Positions 34,815 through 43,414 of a DNA stretch of 64,000 nucleotides are shown in pieces (position 1 is the stretch's first letter; the number at the start of each line of letters is the position of its first letter). The stretch comes from SAR202 cluster bacterium bin127. GTDB taxonomy: Bacteria > Chloroflexota > Dehalococcoidia > Lucifugimonadales > Lucifugimonadaceae. Location of the stretch: assembly GCA_002239045.1 (NCBI GenBank), contig MPNN01000002.1:310001-374000 (forward strand), read 5' to 3'. Below the pieces are notes generated by a model. It saw only the letters and a program-made list of their open reading frames with translations. It ran no database searches and was not told the origin of the DNA. The translations under genes and the position numbers were made by a program.

Positions 34815-36109
34815 TATTCGGAGGGGGCGATGAAGTTTGCGATTGTTGCGGAGTCGAGTGCGAGCGTTTTTTGGTCGCCTTCGAATTGGAGTGGTTTTAC
34901 GGCTGCGACGCCCTGTTCGATTTCGCGGTCGCCGATGATGATGGCGTAGTTTGCGTTGGCGCGGTTTGCGTAACGCATCTGCGCACGCATGGACTTGCCG
35001 GCGGGGGCCATGAGGACGGATATGCCGTGGTTGCGCAGTTCGGCGGCGAGTTGGGCAGCGCGTATGGTGGCGTTGTCGCCGACGTGGACCATTACAGCGT
35101 TGCGAGGCGGTTCGGCGACATCGAGTGATTCTTGGCGTTGAGTTTCGAGGATGATTCTTTCGATGCCGGAGCCGAAGCCGACGCCCGGTGTTTCGTTGCC
35201 TCCGAGGATGCCGATGAGCGGATCGTATCTTCCACCGCCGAAGAGCGAAGTTTGACTGCCTTCGGTGGATGGTTCGAACTCGAAGACGGTTCGGTTGTAG
35301 TAGTCCAGGCCGCGGACGAGGGTGTGGTCGGTACGATAGCTGAAGTTGGGGTAAGCGGTTTTTAGACCGTCCAACAGGACTAACAGGTTTTCCCAGTGGT
35401 TTTGTGCTTCGTCCGAGAGATAGTCCAATGATTTCGGCGCGTCGGCGCTGAGCTTTTGGGTCGCGGGTTCTTTGGAGTCGAGGAGTCGGAGCGGGGCCCT
35501 TTCGAGGCGGTCACGGTCGACTTTTGGCAGGTCGTCGGCGAATTTTGCGTAGTGGTTACGAAGATCGTCGGCGTAGCTGGTGCGAGTTTCTGGGTCGCCG
35601 ATGGAGTTGATACGGACGGTGACGTCTGATAAGCCGAGAGCGGTGATGTAGTGGAGACCGATCTCGATGATTTCGGCGTCGATGGTTGGCGAAGGGTCGC
35701 CGATGGCTTCGCATCCGAATTGGTGGTGTTGGCGATACCGGCCGGCTTGCGGTCGGTCGTAACGGAACATGGGAGCGATGTAGTAGAGGCGGACTGGTTG
35801 CGGGAGGTTGTGCATGCCGTGCTCGATGTATGAGCGGCAGACGGGCGCGGTGCCTTCGGGTCGCAGAGTTAGAGATTCGCCACCGAGGTCGTCAAAGGAG
35901 TACATCTCTTTTTGGACAATGTCGGTTTCGCCGCCTACGCCGCGGCGGAATAGGCCGGTGTTTTCGAATACCGGGGTATCGATCTGCTGGTATCCGAACT
36001 GGCGTGCGGTGTTGATAGCGGTTTTCTTGACCGCGTTCCAGACGGATTGATCGTCTGGGAGGATGTCGGCGACGCCGCGTGGTGCCCGGTAGTTTTGTTG
36101 CTCAGCCAT
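34814..36109 (-). CDS. hisS: Histidyl-tRNA synthetase
   Basis: Class II aminoacyl-tRNA synthetase, 431 residues. N-terminal RAPRGVADILPDD, motif 2 region (MFRYDRPQAGRYRQHHQFGCEAIG), the His-A-like LVRGLDYYNRTVFE, motif 3 (GVGFGSGIERIIL), and the C-terminal anticodon-binding domain. First gene of the hisS-prfA-prmC set. Confidence 0.97.
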   Translation of the reverse strand: MAEQQNYRAPRGVADILPDDQSVWNAVKKTAINTARQFGYQQIDTPVFENTGLFRRGVGGETDIVQKEMYSFDDLGGESLTLRPEGTAPVCRSYIEHGMHNLPQPVRLYYIAPMFRYDRPQAGRYRQHHQFGCEAIGDPSPTIDAEIIEIGLHYITALGLSDVTVRINSIGDPETRTSYADDLRNHYAKFADDLPKVDRDRLERAPLRLLDSKEPATQKLSADAPKSLDYLSDEAQNHWENLLVLLDGLKTAYPNFSYRTDHTLVRGLDYYNRTVFEFEPSTEGSQTSLFGGGRYDPLIGILGGNETPGVGFGSGIERIILETQRQESLDVAEPPRNAVMVHVGDNATIRAAQLAAELRNHGISVLMAPAGKSMRAQMRYANRANANYAIIIGDREIEQGVAAVKPLQFEGDQKTLALDSATIANFIAPSE

Positions 36110-36147
36110 TCCTAACCGATTCTATGCTCCCTAACTTACAGACCATT

Positions 36148-36250
36148 GCAAAACTCCGTCATTCCGGCGAAAGCTGGAATCCAGAGGGGCGGTGCAAACG
36201 GGGCCCGGTCGCCGAAACGGTCGCTTCGTGGCCCCGATCACGGGTTTTGC
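36148..36250. repeat. MITE-like element, copy 1 (upstream side of tRNA-Pro)
   Basis: 103 bp bounded by GCAAAACTCCG and CGGGTTTTGC (imperfect terminal inverted repeats). It contains a GTCATTCCGGCGAAAGCTGG hairpin and the block CGGTCGCCGAAACGGTCGC. An inverted copy lies at 36592-36715 on the other side of the tRNA gene. No coding capacity. Confidence 0.75.
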
Positions 36251-36331
36251 ATTGGCCTCGCTGATCGGGAGAGGGGACACGTTGTTGCGTGAGACGGTGC
36301 CGCGGTGGATTTGGGGTTGGTAAGTGGGGTG

Positions 36332-36359
36332 GTAGGGGCGGTTCGCGAACCGCCCCTAC
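36332..36359. repeat. Perfect 28-bp palindrome, second copy
   Basis: Identical to the palindrome at 16506-16533. Lies in the hisS to tRNA-Pro intergenic region. Relatives with GGCGGGTTTGAAACCCGCC cores occur at 8503, 38824, 60382, 61130, 61390 and 61670. Confidence 0.8.
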
Positions 36360-36439
36360 GTCGTGTGCGCGGGGTCGTGTGCGCGGGAATGAGGGGGAGG
36401 ACGGGGAAATGCGTTTTGATAGACTCTGGGCTACAGAGT

Positions 36440-36516
36440 CGGGGCATGGCGCAGCCTGGTAGCGCACTTGACTGGGGGTCAAGAGGTCACAGGTTCAAAT
36501 CCTGTTGCCCCGACCA
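36440..36516 (+). tRNA. tRNA-Pro(GGG)
   Basis: 77 nt including an encoded CCA. The acceptor stem pairs CGGGGCA with TGCCCCG. The anticodon arm is CTTGA-CTGGGGG-TCAAG, giving anticodon GGG (proline, codon CCC). The T-arm is ACAGG-TTCAAAT-CCTGT. All stems pair. Confidence 0.97.
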
Positions 36517-36591
36517 TTCTTTTTGGGATTGCTCCGCATCAACCCGTCTGCGAAATCGCGCTGATTTCTCTCTTGGATAACGGAGACCCTT

Positions 36592-36715
36592 GCAAAACCC
36601 TTGATCGGGCTGACGAAGTGATTGTTTCGGCGACCCGGTCCCGATTGCATCGCCCCAATCGATGTATGTTTCGTCCCTCTGGATTCCTGCTTTCGCCGGA
36701 ATGACGGAGTTTTGC
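36592..36715. repeat. MITE-like element, copy 2 (inverted, downstream side of tRNA-Pro)
   Basis: 124 bp, GCAAAACCC ... GGAGTTTTGC ends. It aligns along its whole length with the reverse complement of 36148-36250, apart from an insertion of about 20 nt before the CCCTCTGGATTCC hairpin. The shared blocks TGATCGGG, TTTCGGCGACC and CTTTCGCCGGAATGACGG are clear. Confidence 0.75.
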
Positions 36716-36773
36716 GGGAATGATGGAGTTTTGTAGTGGTTTTGGATGACGGGCAAGGACTGCGAACTTTAAA

Positions 36774-38084
36774 TCATCCGAGTCGCCGTGCCCGCCTCAC
36801 GGCTGGTTGCAAAACGAGAAAGACGAGCGCCGCGATAAACATCAGGATGGTGCCGGCGATTAGGACGGGTTGGTAGGTGCCGAGGCGGTCGAAGGTGTAG
36901 CCGGCGGCTACGGGTGCGATGATGAGGGCGAGGTTGTAAATAGGTGCCATCATGCCGCGAATCGTGGCGTAACGGGCGCGTCCGAAGAGATCGCCGATTA
37001 TGGCCCAGTTGAGGGAGCTACCAGCTTCGGAGCCGGTGAAGAGCAACATTGCCATGAAGATCGGCCAGGTGCCTTCTACGAGCGTCATGAGAAGCAAGCT
37101 GACGGCGGAGGCGCTGTAGAGGAACGTGAGCAAAAGTGGTCGTCCAACGCGATCGCTGATGTAGCCGGTGAAGAGGATTACTGGTACTGCGGATAGGGAT
37201 ATGAGGCCGACGAGGTTGGCGGATGTTTGTTGGGTTTCGCCGCGCCATACGAGGATGGGAATGAAGTGGAGAAAGATGGTGCCGTGGACCGACATTCGCA
37301 ATGTGGTTGCCAATACCAACACCCAGAACGACGGAGTTCTCAAAGCCTGCTTGGTGGTGAAATTGCGTTCTGGGTTCGCGTTTGAGCCGGAGGTTTGCGA
37401 AAGGTCGTCCTGCTCAGTCGCAGATGACCGGTTCTGCGCTCTGTCGTTTCTGCGGAGTCGTCGTCGCATGTGGAACAGAGAAACACCGCCATCGGGTTTC
37501 AAGCCCATGCTTTCGGGCGATCGCCGGAACAGGAATGCTAAGGGTGCGACGAAGACGATCAGGGCGGCGCCGATGATCCAAGAGGTTGTCTCCCAGCCGA
37601 GGTTTATGACGCCGACGGAAATGAGCGGGATCATGATCGCGCCGCCAGCCCGAAACGCGGCGCTGTTGATGGACATTACGAGGCCGCGATAGCGAATGAA
37701 CCATGTGTTGAGGGCCGCGGTTGTGGCTTGCATGAAGGAGGTCGACGATCCGATGGAAATGACGAAGAGATATATGAGCATGAAGGCGATATATGTCTCC
37801 GCCTGCGAGAGGATGATGTAGCCGACGCCGGTGATTATGGTGCCGCCCAAGATGAGGGGCATGTAACCGAATCTGTCGAGCGCCCATCCGGTGATTGGTC
37901 CGAGGACGCCGTTTTCGGCGCGGGCGAGTGCAAATGCAAGAGAGGTCTGCCAATAGGTGATCCCGAGCGTTTCGGCAACCGGGATGAAGAATACGGCGAA
38001 GCCTTGCCAGACGATGGTGCCACCGAAGGCATTCATCAAGGATGCGCCGGCGAGCATGTACCAGCCGTAGTAGACGCCCTGCAT
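36774..38084 (-). CDS. MFS transporter
   Basis: 436-residue major facilitator with 12 predicted helices, MCT/OFA (oxalate-formate antiporter)-like: an N-terminal QGVYYGWYMLAGASLMNAFGGTIVWQGFAVFF, loop 2-3 GWALDRFGYMPLILGG, and a later ISDRVGRPLLL repeat. I use the ATG at 38084, 30 bp after the methylase stop; the longer frame to 38279 would run through the methylase gene and its extra 65 residues are not membrane-like. Substrate unknown; organic anions are typical for the family. Confidence 0.85.
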   Translation of the reverse strand: MQGVYYGWYMLAGASLMNAFGGTIVWQGFAVFFIPVAETLGITYWQTSLAFALARAENGVLGPITGWALDRFGYMPLILGGTIITGVGYIILSQAETYIAFMLIYLFVISIGSSTSFMQATTAALNTWFIRYRGLVMSINSAAFRAGGAIMIPLISVGVINLGWETTSWIIGAALIVFVAPLAFLFRRSPESMGLKPDGGVSLFHMRRRLRRNDRAQNRSSATEQDDLSQTSGSNANPERNFTTKQALRTPSFWVLVLATTLRMSVHGTIFLHFIPILVWRGETQQTSANLVGLISLSAVPVILFTGYISDRVGRPLLLTFLYSASAVSLLLMTLVEGTWPIFMAMLLFTGSEAGSSLNWAIIGDLFGRARYATIRGMMAPIYNLALIIAPVAAGYTFDRLGTYQPVLIAGTILMFIAALVFLVLQPAVRRARRLG

Positions 38085-38113
38085 GCGCGAACGGCGCGGC
38101 GTATCGCGGAGAT

Positions 38114-38704
38114 TCACGGGTTGGTCCCGACATCCACGTCCGCATTTGAAGTTTCGATCCATGCGGGCCGCGCAACCAGCTTTGGCCACGCTTTGGCGAG
38201 TCGGTCGTACATGACGATGTTCACGGTCATGCCGAGGTTCAGGGATGCCATCGTTGGGATCATGACCTTGTGTGCGCATCGGTCGAGAATTTCGTCGGAG
38301 AGGACGCCGTTTTCGGGACCGAAGACGTAGCAGGCGCGTTCGGGATGTTTGAATTCCACAAGTGTTGAGGCGTCGTCACAGAGTTCGATACCGACAACGG
38401 TGGTGTCTTCAGGGACTGCTTTGAGCAGGTTTTTCGATTTGATGACTGGGATGTGTTTGTATGACCGCATCGGATCGGTGGTCAGTTTAGAGAGTCGGAT
38501 GCTTGGCGTTTCGCCGCCGATGATGACCAAACGTGCGTCGAAACAAAATGCGGCTCTGAGCGCATGGCCGACATTGACGGGGTCTGTTGGTCGGTCGAGT
38601 CCGATGCAGGCGAAGCCGCGATCTTTACGCATCGACGGTCGGTTGATGTGGCGATCGTGTCGGGTGCGTTTTGTGTTGTGCGCGGATGCGTTTTCGGTTT
38701 GCAT
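38114..38704 (-). CDS. SpoU/TrmH family RNA methyltransferase
   Basis: 196-residue SPOUT-fold 2'-O-ribose methylase. The SAM knot motifs are present: YVFGPENGVLSDEI (motif 2) and MIPTMASLNLGMTVNIVMYDRL (motif 3), preceded by DPVNVGHALRAAFCF (motif 1). The length and lack of an N-terminal substrate domain fit the TrmL/YibK-like group, which methylates tRNA position 34 or similar. Target not provable from sequence. Confidence 0.88.
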   Translation of the reverse strand: MQTENASAHNTKRTRHDRHINRPSMRKDRGFACIGLDRPTDPVNVGHALRAAFCFDARLVIIGGETPSIRLSKLTTDPMRSYKHIPVIKSKNLLKAVPEDTTVVGIELCDDASTLVEFKHPERACYVFGPENGVLSDEILDRCAHKVMIPTMASLNLGMTVNIVMYDRLAKAWPKLVARPAWIETSNADVDVGTNP

Positions 38705-38723
38705 GGGTGTGCCCTCACCCTAA

Positions 38724-38848
38724 CCCTCTCCCGCTAAGCGGGAGAGGGGACGCATGGTGGTGGGAGAGGTTACTTCTTCGTAGGGCGGTGAACTACTCAT
38801 CAGTACAGCGGCACGGAGCCGGCGGGCAGGTTTGAACCTTGCCCCTAC
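38724..38848. repeat. Two hairpin repeats between amidase and methylase genes
   Basis: At 38724-38748 a CCCTCTCCCGCT/AAGCGGGAGAGGG hairpin, the family seen again at 59868-59895 and 61309-61334. At 38824-38848 a GGGCAGGTTTGAACCTTGCCC palindrome. They follow the amidase stop and may terminate it. Confidence 0.65.
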
Positions 38849-38851
38849 AAG

Positions 38852-40279
38852 TTAGGAGATCGGAGGTCTTTGAGCGTGCCAACCGGATAGCTCTTCGTAG
38901 GCGTGGCCTACGCGTACGACGGTTGTTTCGTCGAAGGCGTGGCCGGTGATCATTAGTCCGATGGGCATGTTGGAGGAATCGAATCCGCACATTACGGAGA
39001 GTGATGGTTCGCCAGTGACGTCGAAGATGGATGTAAAGAGCGGGATCTCGGCGCCTTTGTCGGCGATGGCTTCGCCGGGCGCGGGTGTGCATTCGGCGAT
39101 GGTGTGAGTGCGGACCGGTACCGTTGGCGTAGCGAGGACGTCGACGTCTTTGGTTGCCTCGGCCATGGCGACGGAGAATGCTTGGCGGGCGCGTTGGGCA
39201 CGGACGTAGTCGACGGCGGGCATTGCGAGTGCGGATTGGATGCGGCTACGGACCGCCGGTGTGTAGTCGTCGGCGTGGTAGGCGAGCATTTTTTCGTGGA
39301 CCGCGGTGGCTTCGGCCAGGGTGATGATCATATTGATCGACCTGCCGTTCGATACCCAATCCAAAGGCACGGGAACGATCTCGGCGCCGTTGTTGGCCAG
39401 CAACTCGATGGCGGTATTGACTGCGGCGGCTATTTCGGGATCGACGATGTCGGGATCGAAGAAGTAGTTCTCGGGGACTCCGATGCGCAATCCGTCGACA
39501 CCCTTGTCGAGATCTGCCGCGAAGTCGGGAACCGGGCGCGTGGATGACGCGATGTCGAGCGGATCATGTCCGGCGATTACGTTGAGCATGTGGGCGCAAT
39601 CGGCGGTTCGGCGGGTCATCGGCCCGACGTGGTCACAACTCCAGCAGAGGTCAAGGACGCCGGTGCGGGGAACACGTCCGTATGTAGGTTTCAAACCTGC
39701 GATGCCGCATAGCGATGCGGGCATCCGAATGCTTCCGCCGGTGTCGGAGCCGAGTGCGCCGTAGACCATGCCGGCGGCGACACCAGCACCGGATCCGCTG
39801 CTTGAGCCACCGGTAATCTTGTCGGTGTCCCACGGATTGCGGGCATCTCCGGTGTAGGGATTCACGCCAGCCGCTCCGAACGCGAACTCGACAAGGTTGG
39901 TCTTGCCGATAGAGATTGCACCAGCGCAATTCAAACGGTCAGTGATGGTTGCGTCGTTCTTGGCGATGTTGGATTGGAGGACTTTCGAGCCGCCGGTGGT
40001 GACTTTGCCGGCGACATCGACGAGGTCTTTAAGACCGATCGGGATTCCGTGCATTGGACCCAAGTATTGACCGTCGGCAATATCTCTTTCGGCTTTGGTC
40101 GCGGCCGCGAGCGTTTCATCATGCCAGATGTCGAGAAAGGCGTTCAACTTTGGATTGAGGACCGCCGTGCGTTCGAGCGCGATCTCGGTGATATCGACCG
40201 GTGAAACCGATCCATCTTTGATTTTCGGGGCTAGTTCGTGGATCGAATCGAATGCCAACTGTGTGCGCTCGTCGCTCAT
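38852..40279 (-). CDS. Amidase signature enzyme (AtzE/GatA-like)
   Basis: 475-residue Ser-Ser-Lys hydrolase. Catalytic Lys in PIGLKDLVD, and the glycine/serine block TGGSSSGSGAGVAAG followed by GALGSDTGGSIRMPASLCG, holding the cis-Ser and the nucleophile Ser. I use the ATG at 40279, which has AAAGGA upstream; the longer frame to 40402 has no such support. It overlaps the stop of a small AtzG-like gene by 4 nt, the arrangement seen in amide/biuret hydrolase pairs. Different from GatA at 43411-44877. Confidence 0.88.
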   Translation of the reverse strand: MSDERTQLAFDSIHELAPKIKDGSVSPVDITEIALERTAVLNPKLNAFLDIWHDETLAAATKAERDIADGQYLGPMHGIPIGLKDLVDVAGKVTTGGSKVLQSNIAKNDATITDRLNCAGAISIGKTNLVEFAFGAAGVNPYTGDARNPWDTDKITGGSSSGSGAGVAAGMVYGALGSDTGGSIRMPASLCGIAGLKPTYGRVPRTGVLDLCWSCDHVGPMTRRTADCAHMLNVIAGHDPLDIASSTRPVPDFAADLDKGVDGLRIGVPENYFFDPDIVDPEIAAAVNTAIELLANNGAEIVPVPLDWVSNGRSINMIITLAEATAVHEKMLAYHADDYTPAVRSRIQSALAMPAVDYVRAQRARQAFSVAMAEATKDVDVLATPTVPVRTHTIAECTPAPGEAIADKGAEIPLFTSIFDVTGEPSLSVMCGFDSSNMPIGLMITGHAFDETTVVRVGHAYEELSGWHAQRPPIS

Positions 40280-40515
40280 CGGTCGTTCCTTTCGCGGGGA
40301 TCGTCGTTGGAACCGACGGGATTGAACACGTTGGAGGGTTCGTGGGCTTGGTAGTCGATGGCGCGTACGACGTTGGCGGATTGATAGAGCGAGTCGCCCC
40401 ACTGCGCGGCGAGTTTTGCGTGTTCGTCGGAGATCGGTATTCCGACGCGACCACCAGCGTTGGCGATATCTTCGGCGCGTTGGCTTGCGTTGGGGGGTAT
40501 TTTTGATTCGGTCAT
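40276..40515 (-). CDS. Small AtzG/GatC-like amidase partner
   Basis: 79-residue helical protein that ends 4 nt into the amidase gene (ATGA). The segment GIPISDEHAKLAAQWGDSL followed by NVVRAID and EPSNVFNP matches, by eye, the layout of AtzG-like (DUF4089) subunits: a G-hydrophobic-P-hydrophobic turn, a helical pair and an EPxxVF(R/N)P end. These bind AtzE amidases as GatC binds GatA. Start is the ATG at 40515; one at 40530 is possible. Neither has a strong RBS. Confidence 0.65.
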   Translation of the reverse strand: MTESKIPPNASQRAEDIANAGGRVGIPISDEHAKLAAQWGDSLYQSANVVRAIDYQAHEPSNVFNPVGSNDDPRERNDR

Positions 40516-40656
40516 GGGAGGAGATGGCATCGATTGACCTGAGCCAACCGAACGCGTTTTCTTATCCTTATATATGTACGGAAGTTGGTGTGTTAGCAGG
40601 ATACATGTGCGGTCGAGAATATCGGCTTGCGCGTACGGATTTCAGATTGGGATAGT

Positions 40657-42330
40657 ATGCACCCGCAAAAACAGATAGCAGAAATGGTGGTTTCGGCTCT
40701 CGATTCGGCTATTGCAGCAGATGCATTGCCGCAGATCGGGGAGGTAACTCCGACGGTTGAGCGTCCGAAACACGCGGAGCACGGGGACTACAGCACGAGC
40801 ATTGCGCTGGCTTTGGCTTCGAGCATGCGAATGGCGCCGCGCGAGATCGCTGCCAAGATCGCGGAATCCGTTGAGCAGTCTTCGATGGTCTGCGATGTGA
40901 GCATCGCGGGCCCGGGATTTATCAATTTCCGATTGGACGACGAATGGCTCCGATCGCGGGTTAACGTTATCCGCCAGCAGGGCGTGAGGTTCGCGCATTC
41001 CGACATCGGTGCGGGTCAGAAGGTCCAGGTCGAGTTCGTGAGCGTAAATCCGACGGGACCATTGCATATTGGGCACGTACGGGGCGCGGTGATCGGCAAC
41101 GGCATCGCGAACATCTTGGATGCGGCGGGTTTCGATGTGCAGCGGGAGTACTATGTCAACGACGCGGGCAATCAGATGCGTATTTATATGGAATCTGCCT
41201 ATGTTCGTTTCCTGCAGGCAGCTGGAAAAGATGTTGAATTGGGTGTGGAGTCTTATCCGGGCGAATTCGTCGCAAAGTTGGGCGCAGAGTTGTACGCCGA
41301 GTATGGTGACGCGGTGGTTGAGATGAGCGAGGACGAAGCGATTGGCGTCATCAGGAAGACGGCATTGGATCGCACATTGGCTAACATTCGCGCCACGTTG
41401 TCGAGGATGGGGATCGAGTATGACGAGTGGTTCAGCGAGAAATCGTTGATCGACGGCGATGATTTCAACGAATCGTTGGAACTGCTGAAGGACCGGGGTT
41501 TCATCTCAGAGCGCGAGGGAGCGTTGTGGTTCCTGGGCACCAAGGTGGGTCTCGAGAGCGATAGCGTGATTATTCGTTCGATGGAGCGTGGGCCATCGTA
41601 TTTCGGAACCGATATCGCATACCACTACAACAAATTCGTGAAGCGAGGTTTCGATCGCGTGATCAACGTTTGGGGCGCTGATCACCATGGACACATTGCC
41701 AGAATGAACGCGGTGGTCGATTCATTGGGCGTCGAATCCGACAATCTGACGATCATCATCAACCAGATGGTCAATTTCAAAGAGGGCGATGAGACGGTCA
41801 GTTTCAACAAGCGTAAAGACAATTTCATCGGTGCAGACGAATTATTGGACGCGGTGGGTGCCGATGCGTGCCACTACATCTTCTTGGAGCGAACACCTGG
41901 TACACACATGGAGTTCGACCTTGAGTTGGCTAAAGCTGAGACAGCGGAGAACCCGGTGTTTTACGTGCAGTACGCGCATGCGCGGCTTTGCGCGGTGCTT
42001 CGTGCCGCGAAGGATCGGGGAATCGAATTCGCGGATGGCGATGTTTCGTTGCTGACGACAAGCCAGGAACTTGCGCTGATGCGGCGGTTGAACGAGCTGC
42101 CCGATGTGATCGCGCGCTCGGCGGAGATGTTGGAGCCACATCACATGCCGCACTTTGCATATGAAGTGGCGCGCGAGTTGCAGCGCTTCTACGAAGCATG
42201 CCGCGTGATCTCGAGCGAACCGGCTAATGCGGAGTTGACCAAGGCCAGGTTATTGCTGGTCGATGCGGCGCGAATCGTGCTTGAGGGCACGTTGAACATC
42301 ATGGGGATGAATGCGCCGGAGCGGATGTAA
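40657..42330 (+). CDS. argS: Arginyl-tRNA synthetase
   Basis: Class I synthetase, 557 residues. N-terminal Arg-tRNA D-loop domain (HAEHGDYSTSIALALAS), the HIGH motif in NPTGPLHIGHVRGAVIGN, the YYVNDAGNQ segment, and a C-terminal anticodon domain. A KMSKS motif is not evident, as in many ArgS; FNKRKDNF stands near its place. The ATG at 40657 is chosen over an upstream 40627 frame start because it aligns with the family N-terminus. It converges on the gamma carbonic anhydrase gene (11 bp). Confidence 0.96.
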   Translation: MHPQKQIAEMVVSALDSAIAADALPQIGEVTPTVERPKHAEHGDYSTSIALALASSMRMAPREIAAKIAESVEQSSMVCDVSIAGPGFINFRLDDEWLRSRVNVIRQQGVRFAHSDIGAGQKVQVEFVSVNPTGPLHIGHVRGAVIGNGIANILDAAGFDVQREYYVNDAGNQMRIYMESAYVRFLQAAGKDVELGVESYPGEFVAKLGAELYAEYGDAVVEMSEDEAIGVIRKTALDRTLANIRATLSRMGIEYDEWFSEKSLIDGDDFNESLELLKDRGFISEREGALWFLGTKVGLESDSVIIRSMERGPSYFGTDIAYHYNKFVKRGFDRVINVWGADHHGHIARMNAVVDSLGVESDNLTIIINQMVNFKEGDETVSFNKRKDNFIGADELLDAVGADACHYIFLERTPGTHMEFDLELAKAETAENPVFYVQYAHARLCAVLRAAKDRGIEFADGDVSLLTTSQELALMRRLNELPDVIARSAEMLEPHHMPHFAYEVARELQRFYEACRVISSEPANAELTKARLLLVDAARIVLEGTLNIMGMNAPERM

Positions 42331-42341
42331 GTCCGAATTGG

Positions 42342-42863
42342 TTATAGAGGGTTGTCTTCGGTGGATGACCGCTTGTAGCGTTCGATGCGGTTGACGTAGC
42401 TCAGGGCGGCGCGTTTCTGTAACTCTTGGTGTCTAGCGCGTAAATTGCCGATGGCTTTGCCCGGAACGCCGCGGATCAATTGGTTGTCGTCGAACTTGGC
42501 GTTTTCAGGGATGACGGAACCAGCGGCAACGAGGCAGCCTTTTCCCAACACGACGCCGTCGTTGAGAACTGAGCCGTTGCCGAGCAGGCATCCATCGCCG
42601 ATCGTCTTGCCGTGGCATACGACGCCGTGGCCGATCGTCACACCATCGCCGATTGTGGCGTCGTCGTCGGCATGGATGACGGAGTTGTCTTGGACGTTCG
42701 ATCCGGAACCGATGGTGATGGTTCCACTGTCTGCTCGGATTACGGCTCCGGGCCAGACACTGGATCGGGGTCCGACGCGCACGTCTCCGATCAGCGTAGC
42801 TTGTGCGCTTACGAACGCCGTCTCGTCGACATGGGGAGCGCCGCCGCCGAGTTCGAGGAGCAT
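42342..42863 (-). CDS. Gamma carbonic anhydrase-like hexapeptide protein
   Basis: 173-residue left-handed beta-helix protein. The three zinc-type His residues are present at H64 (NSVIH), H79 (TIGH) and H84 (VCH), in the usual DNSVIHADDDATIGDGV context. It ends with a C-terminal helix. Such YrdA/PaaY-type proteins bind metal, and some hydrate CO2 or hydrolyse thioesters. Its ATG overlaps the lipoprotein stop by one nt, so it is at the end of the gatC-gatA operon. Confidence 0.9.
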   Translation of the reverse strand: MLLELGGGAPHVDETAFVSAQATLIGDVRVGPRSSVWPGAVIRADSGTITIGSGSNVQDNSVIHADDDATIGDGVTIGHGVVCHGKTIGDGCLLGNGSVLNDGVVLGKGCLVAAGSVIPENAKFDDNQLIRGVPGKAIGNLRARHQELQKRAALSYVNRIERYKRSSTEDNPL

Positions 42864-43414
42864 TATTGTGCGTTCAACTCGCCCGGTCCCATCGGGAAGT
42901 TGAGATCTAGCTCGACCTCTTCGAAGGTCCCGGTGTTTTCGTATTCAACGGTTTCGTTCGCTTTGACTGCGACACCTTCGGGGTCGCCGAGGCAGAAGAC
43001 GAAGGGCACATCATTGTCGGGCGGGTGAACCGGACCGTGAATGATGTCGCGATATTTGCCGTTCTCGAGAATCTCGACTGCGTGTGAGCGTGACGCGGTG
43101 AGTTTCACGTAGAGCATTTCGCCTTCGGGCGCGGGTTGACCATCAATATAGGCAGTGCCAGCGAAGATGTAGGGCATTCCCGGGGGCGGTCCCAGCGGAG
43201 TGTCGCCAACGTTCGGCGGTGTTTCGAGGTCTGGGCACTGCAAATCTTGTGTGCTGATCTCTAATTCGGATTTGGCGGTCGATGTGCCGTCTCCGTCAAT
43301 GTTCACGATGTTGATTTCGGATGAACTACACGCGAAAACTGTGGCAAGCGCAAAGACCGACATCGCGGCAATGATTTTGACGAACGAAGGTTTTGGGACG
43401 GTTAGGCTTTTCAT
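42863..43414 (-). CDS. Small secreted lipoprotein of unknown function
   Basis: 183 residues from the ATG at 43414. The lipobox ATVFAC gives Cys29. The mature part is Pro/Asp/Glu-rich with a beta-rich middle (PYIFAGTAYIDGQPAPEGEMLYVKL) and a NETVEYENTGTFEEVELDLNF end. No family recognised. The ATG overlaps the gatA stop by 4 nt, and its stop overlaps the next ATG by one nt, so it is embedded in the gatC-gatA operon. Confidence 0.75.
   Translation of the reverse strand: MKSLTVPKPSFVKIIAAMSVFALATVFACSSSEINIVNIDGDGTSTAKSELEISTQDLQCPDLETPPNVGDTPLGPPPGMPYIFAGTAYIDGQPAPEGEMLYVKLTASRSHAVEILENGKYRDIIHGPVHPPDNDVPFVFCLGDPEGVAVKANETVEYENTGTFEEVELDLNFPMGPGELNAQ

Noticed and set aside
36440..36516. tRNA-Pro as an integration site for a mobile island
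   Set aside because: No integrase and no direct repeat of the tRNA 3' end was found nearby; the flanking repeats are inverted elements.
40627..40656. Ten-codon N-terminal extension of argS
   Set aside because: The family N-terminus aligns with the ATG at 40657, and the extra residues have no support.
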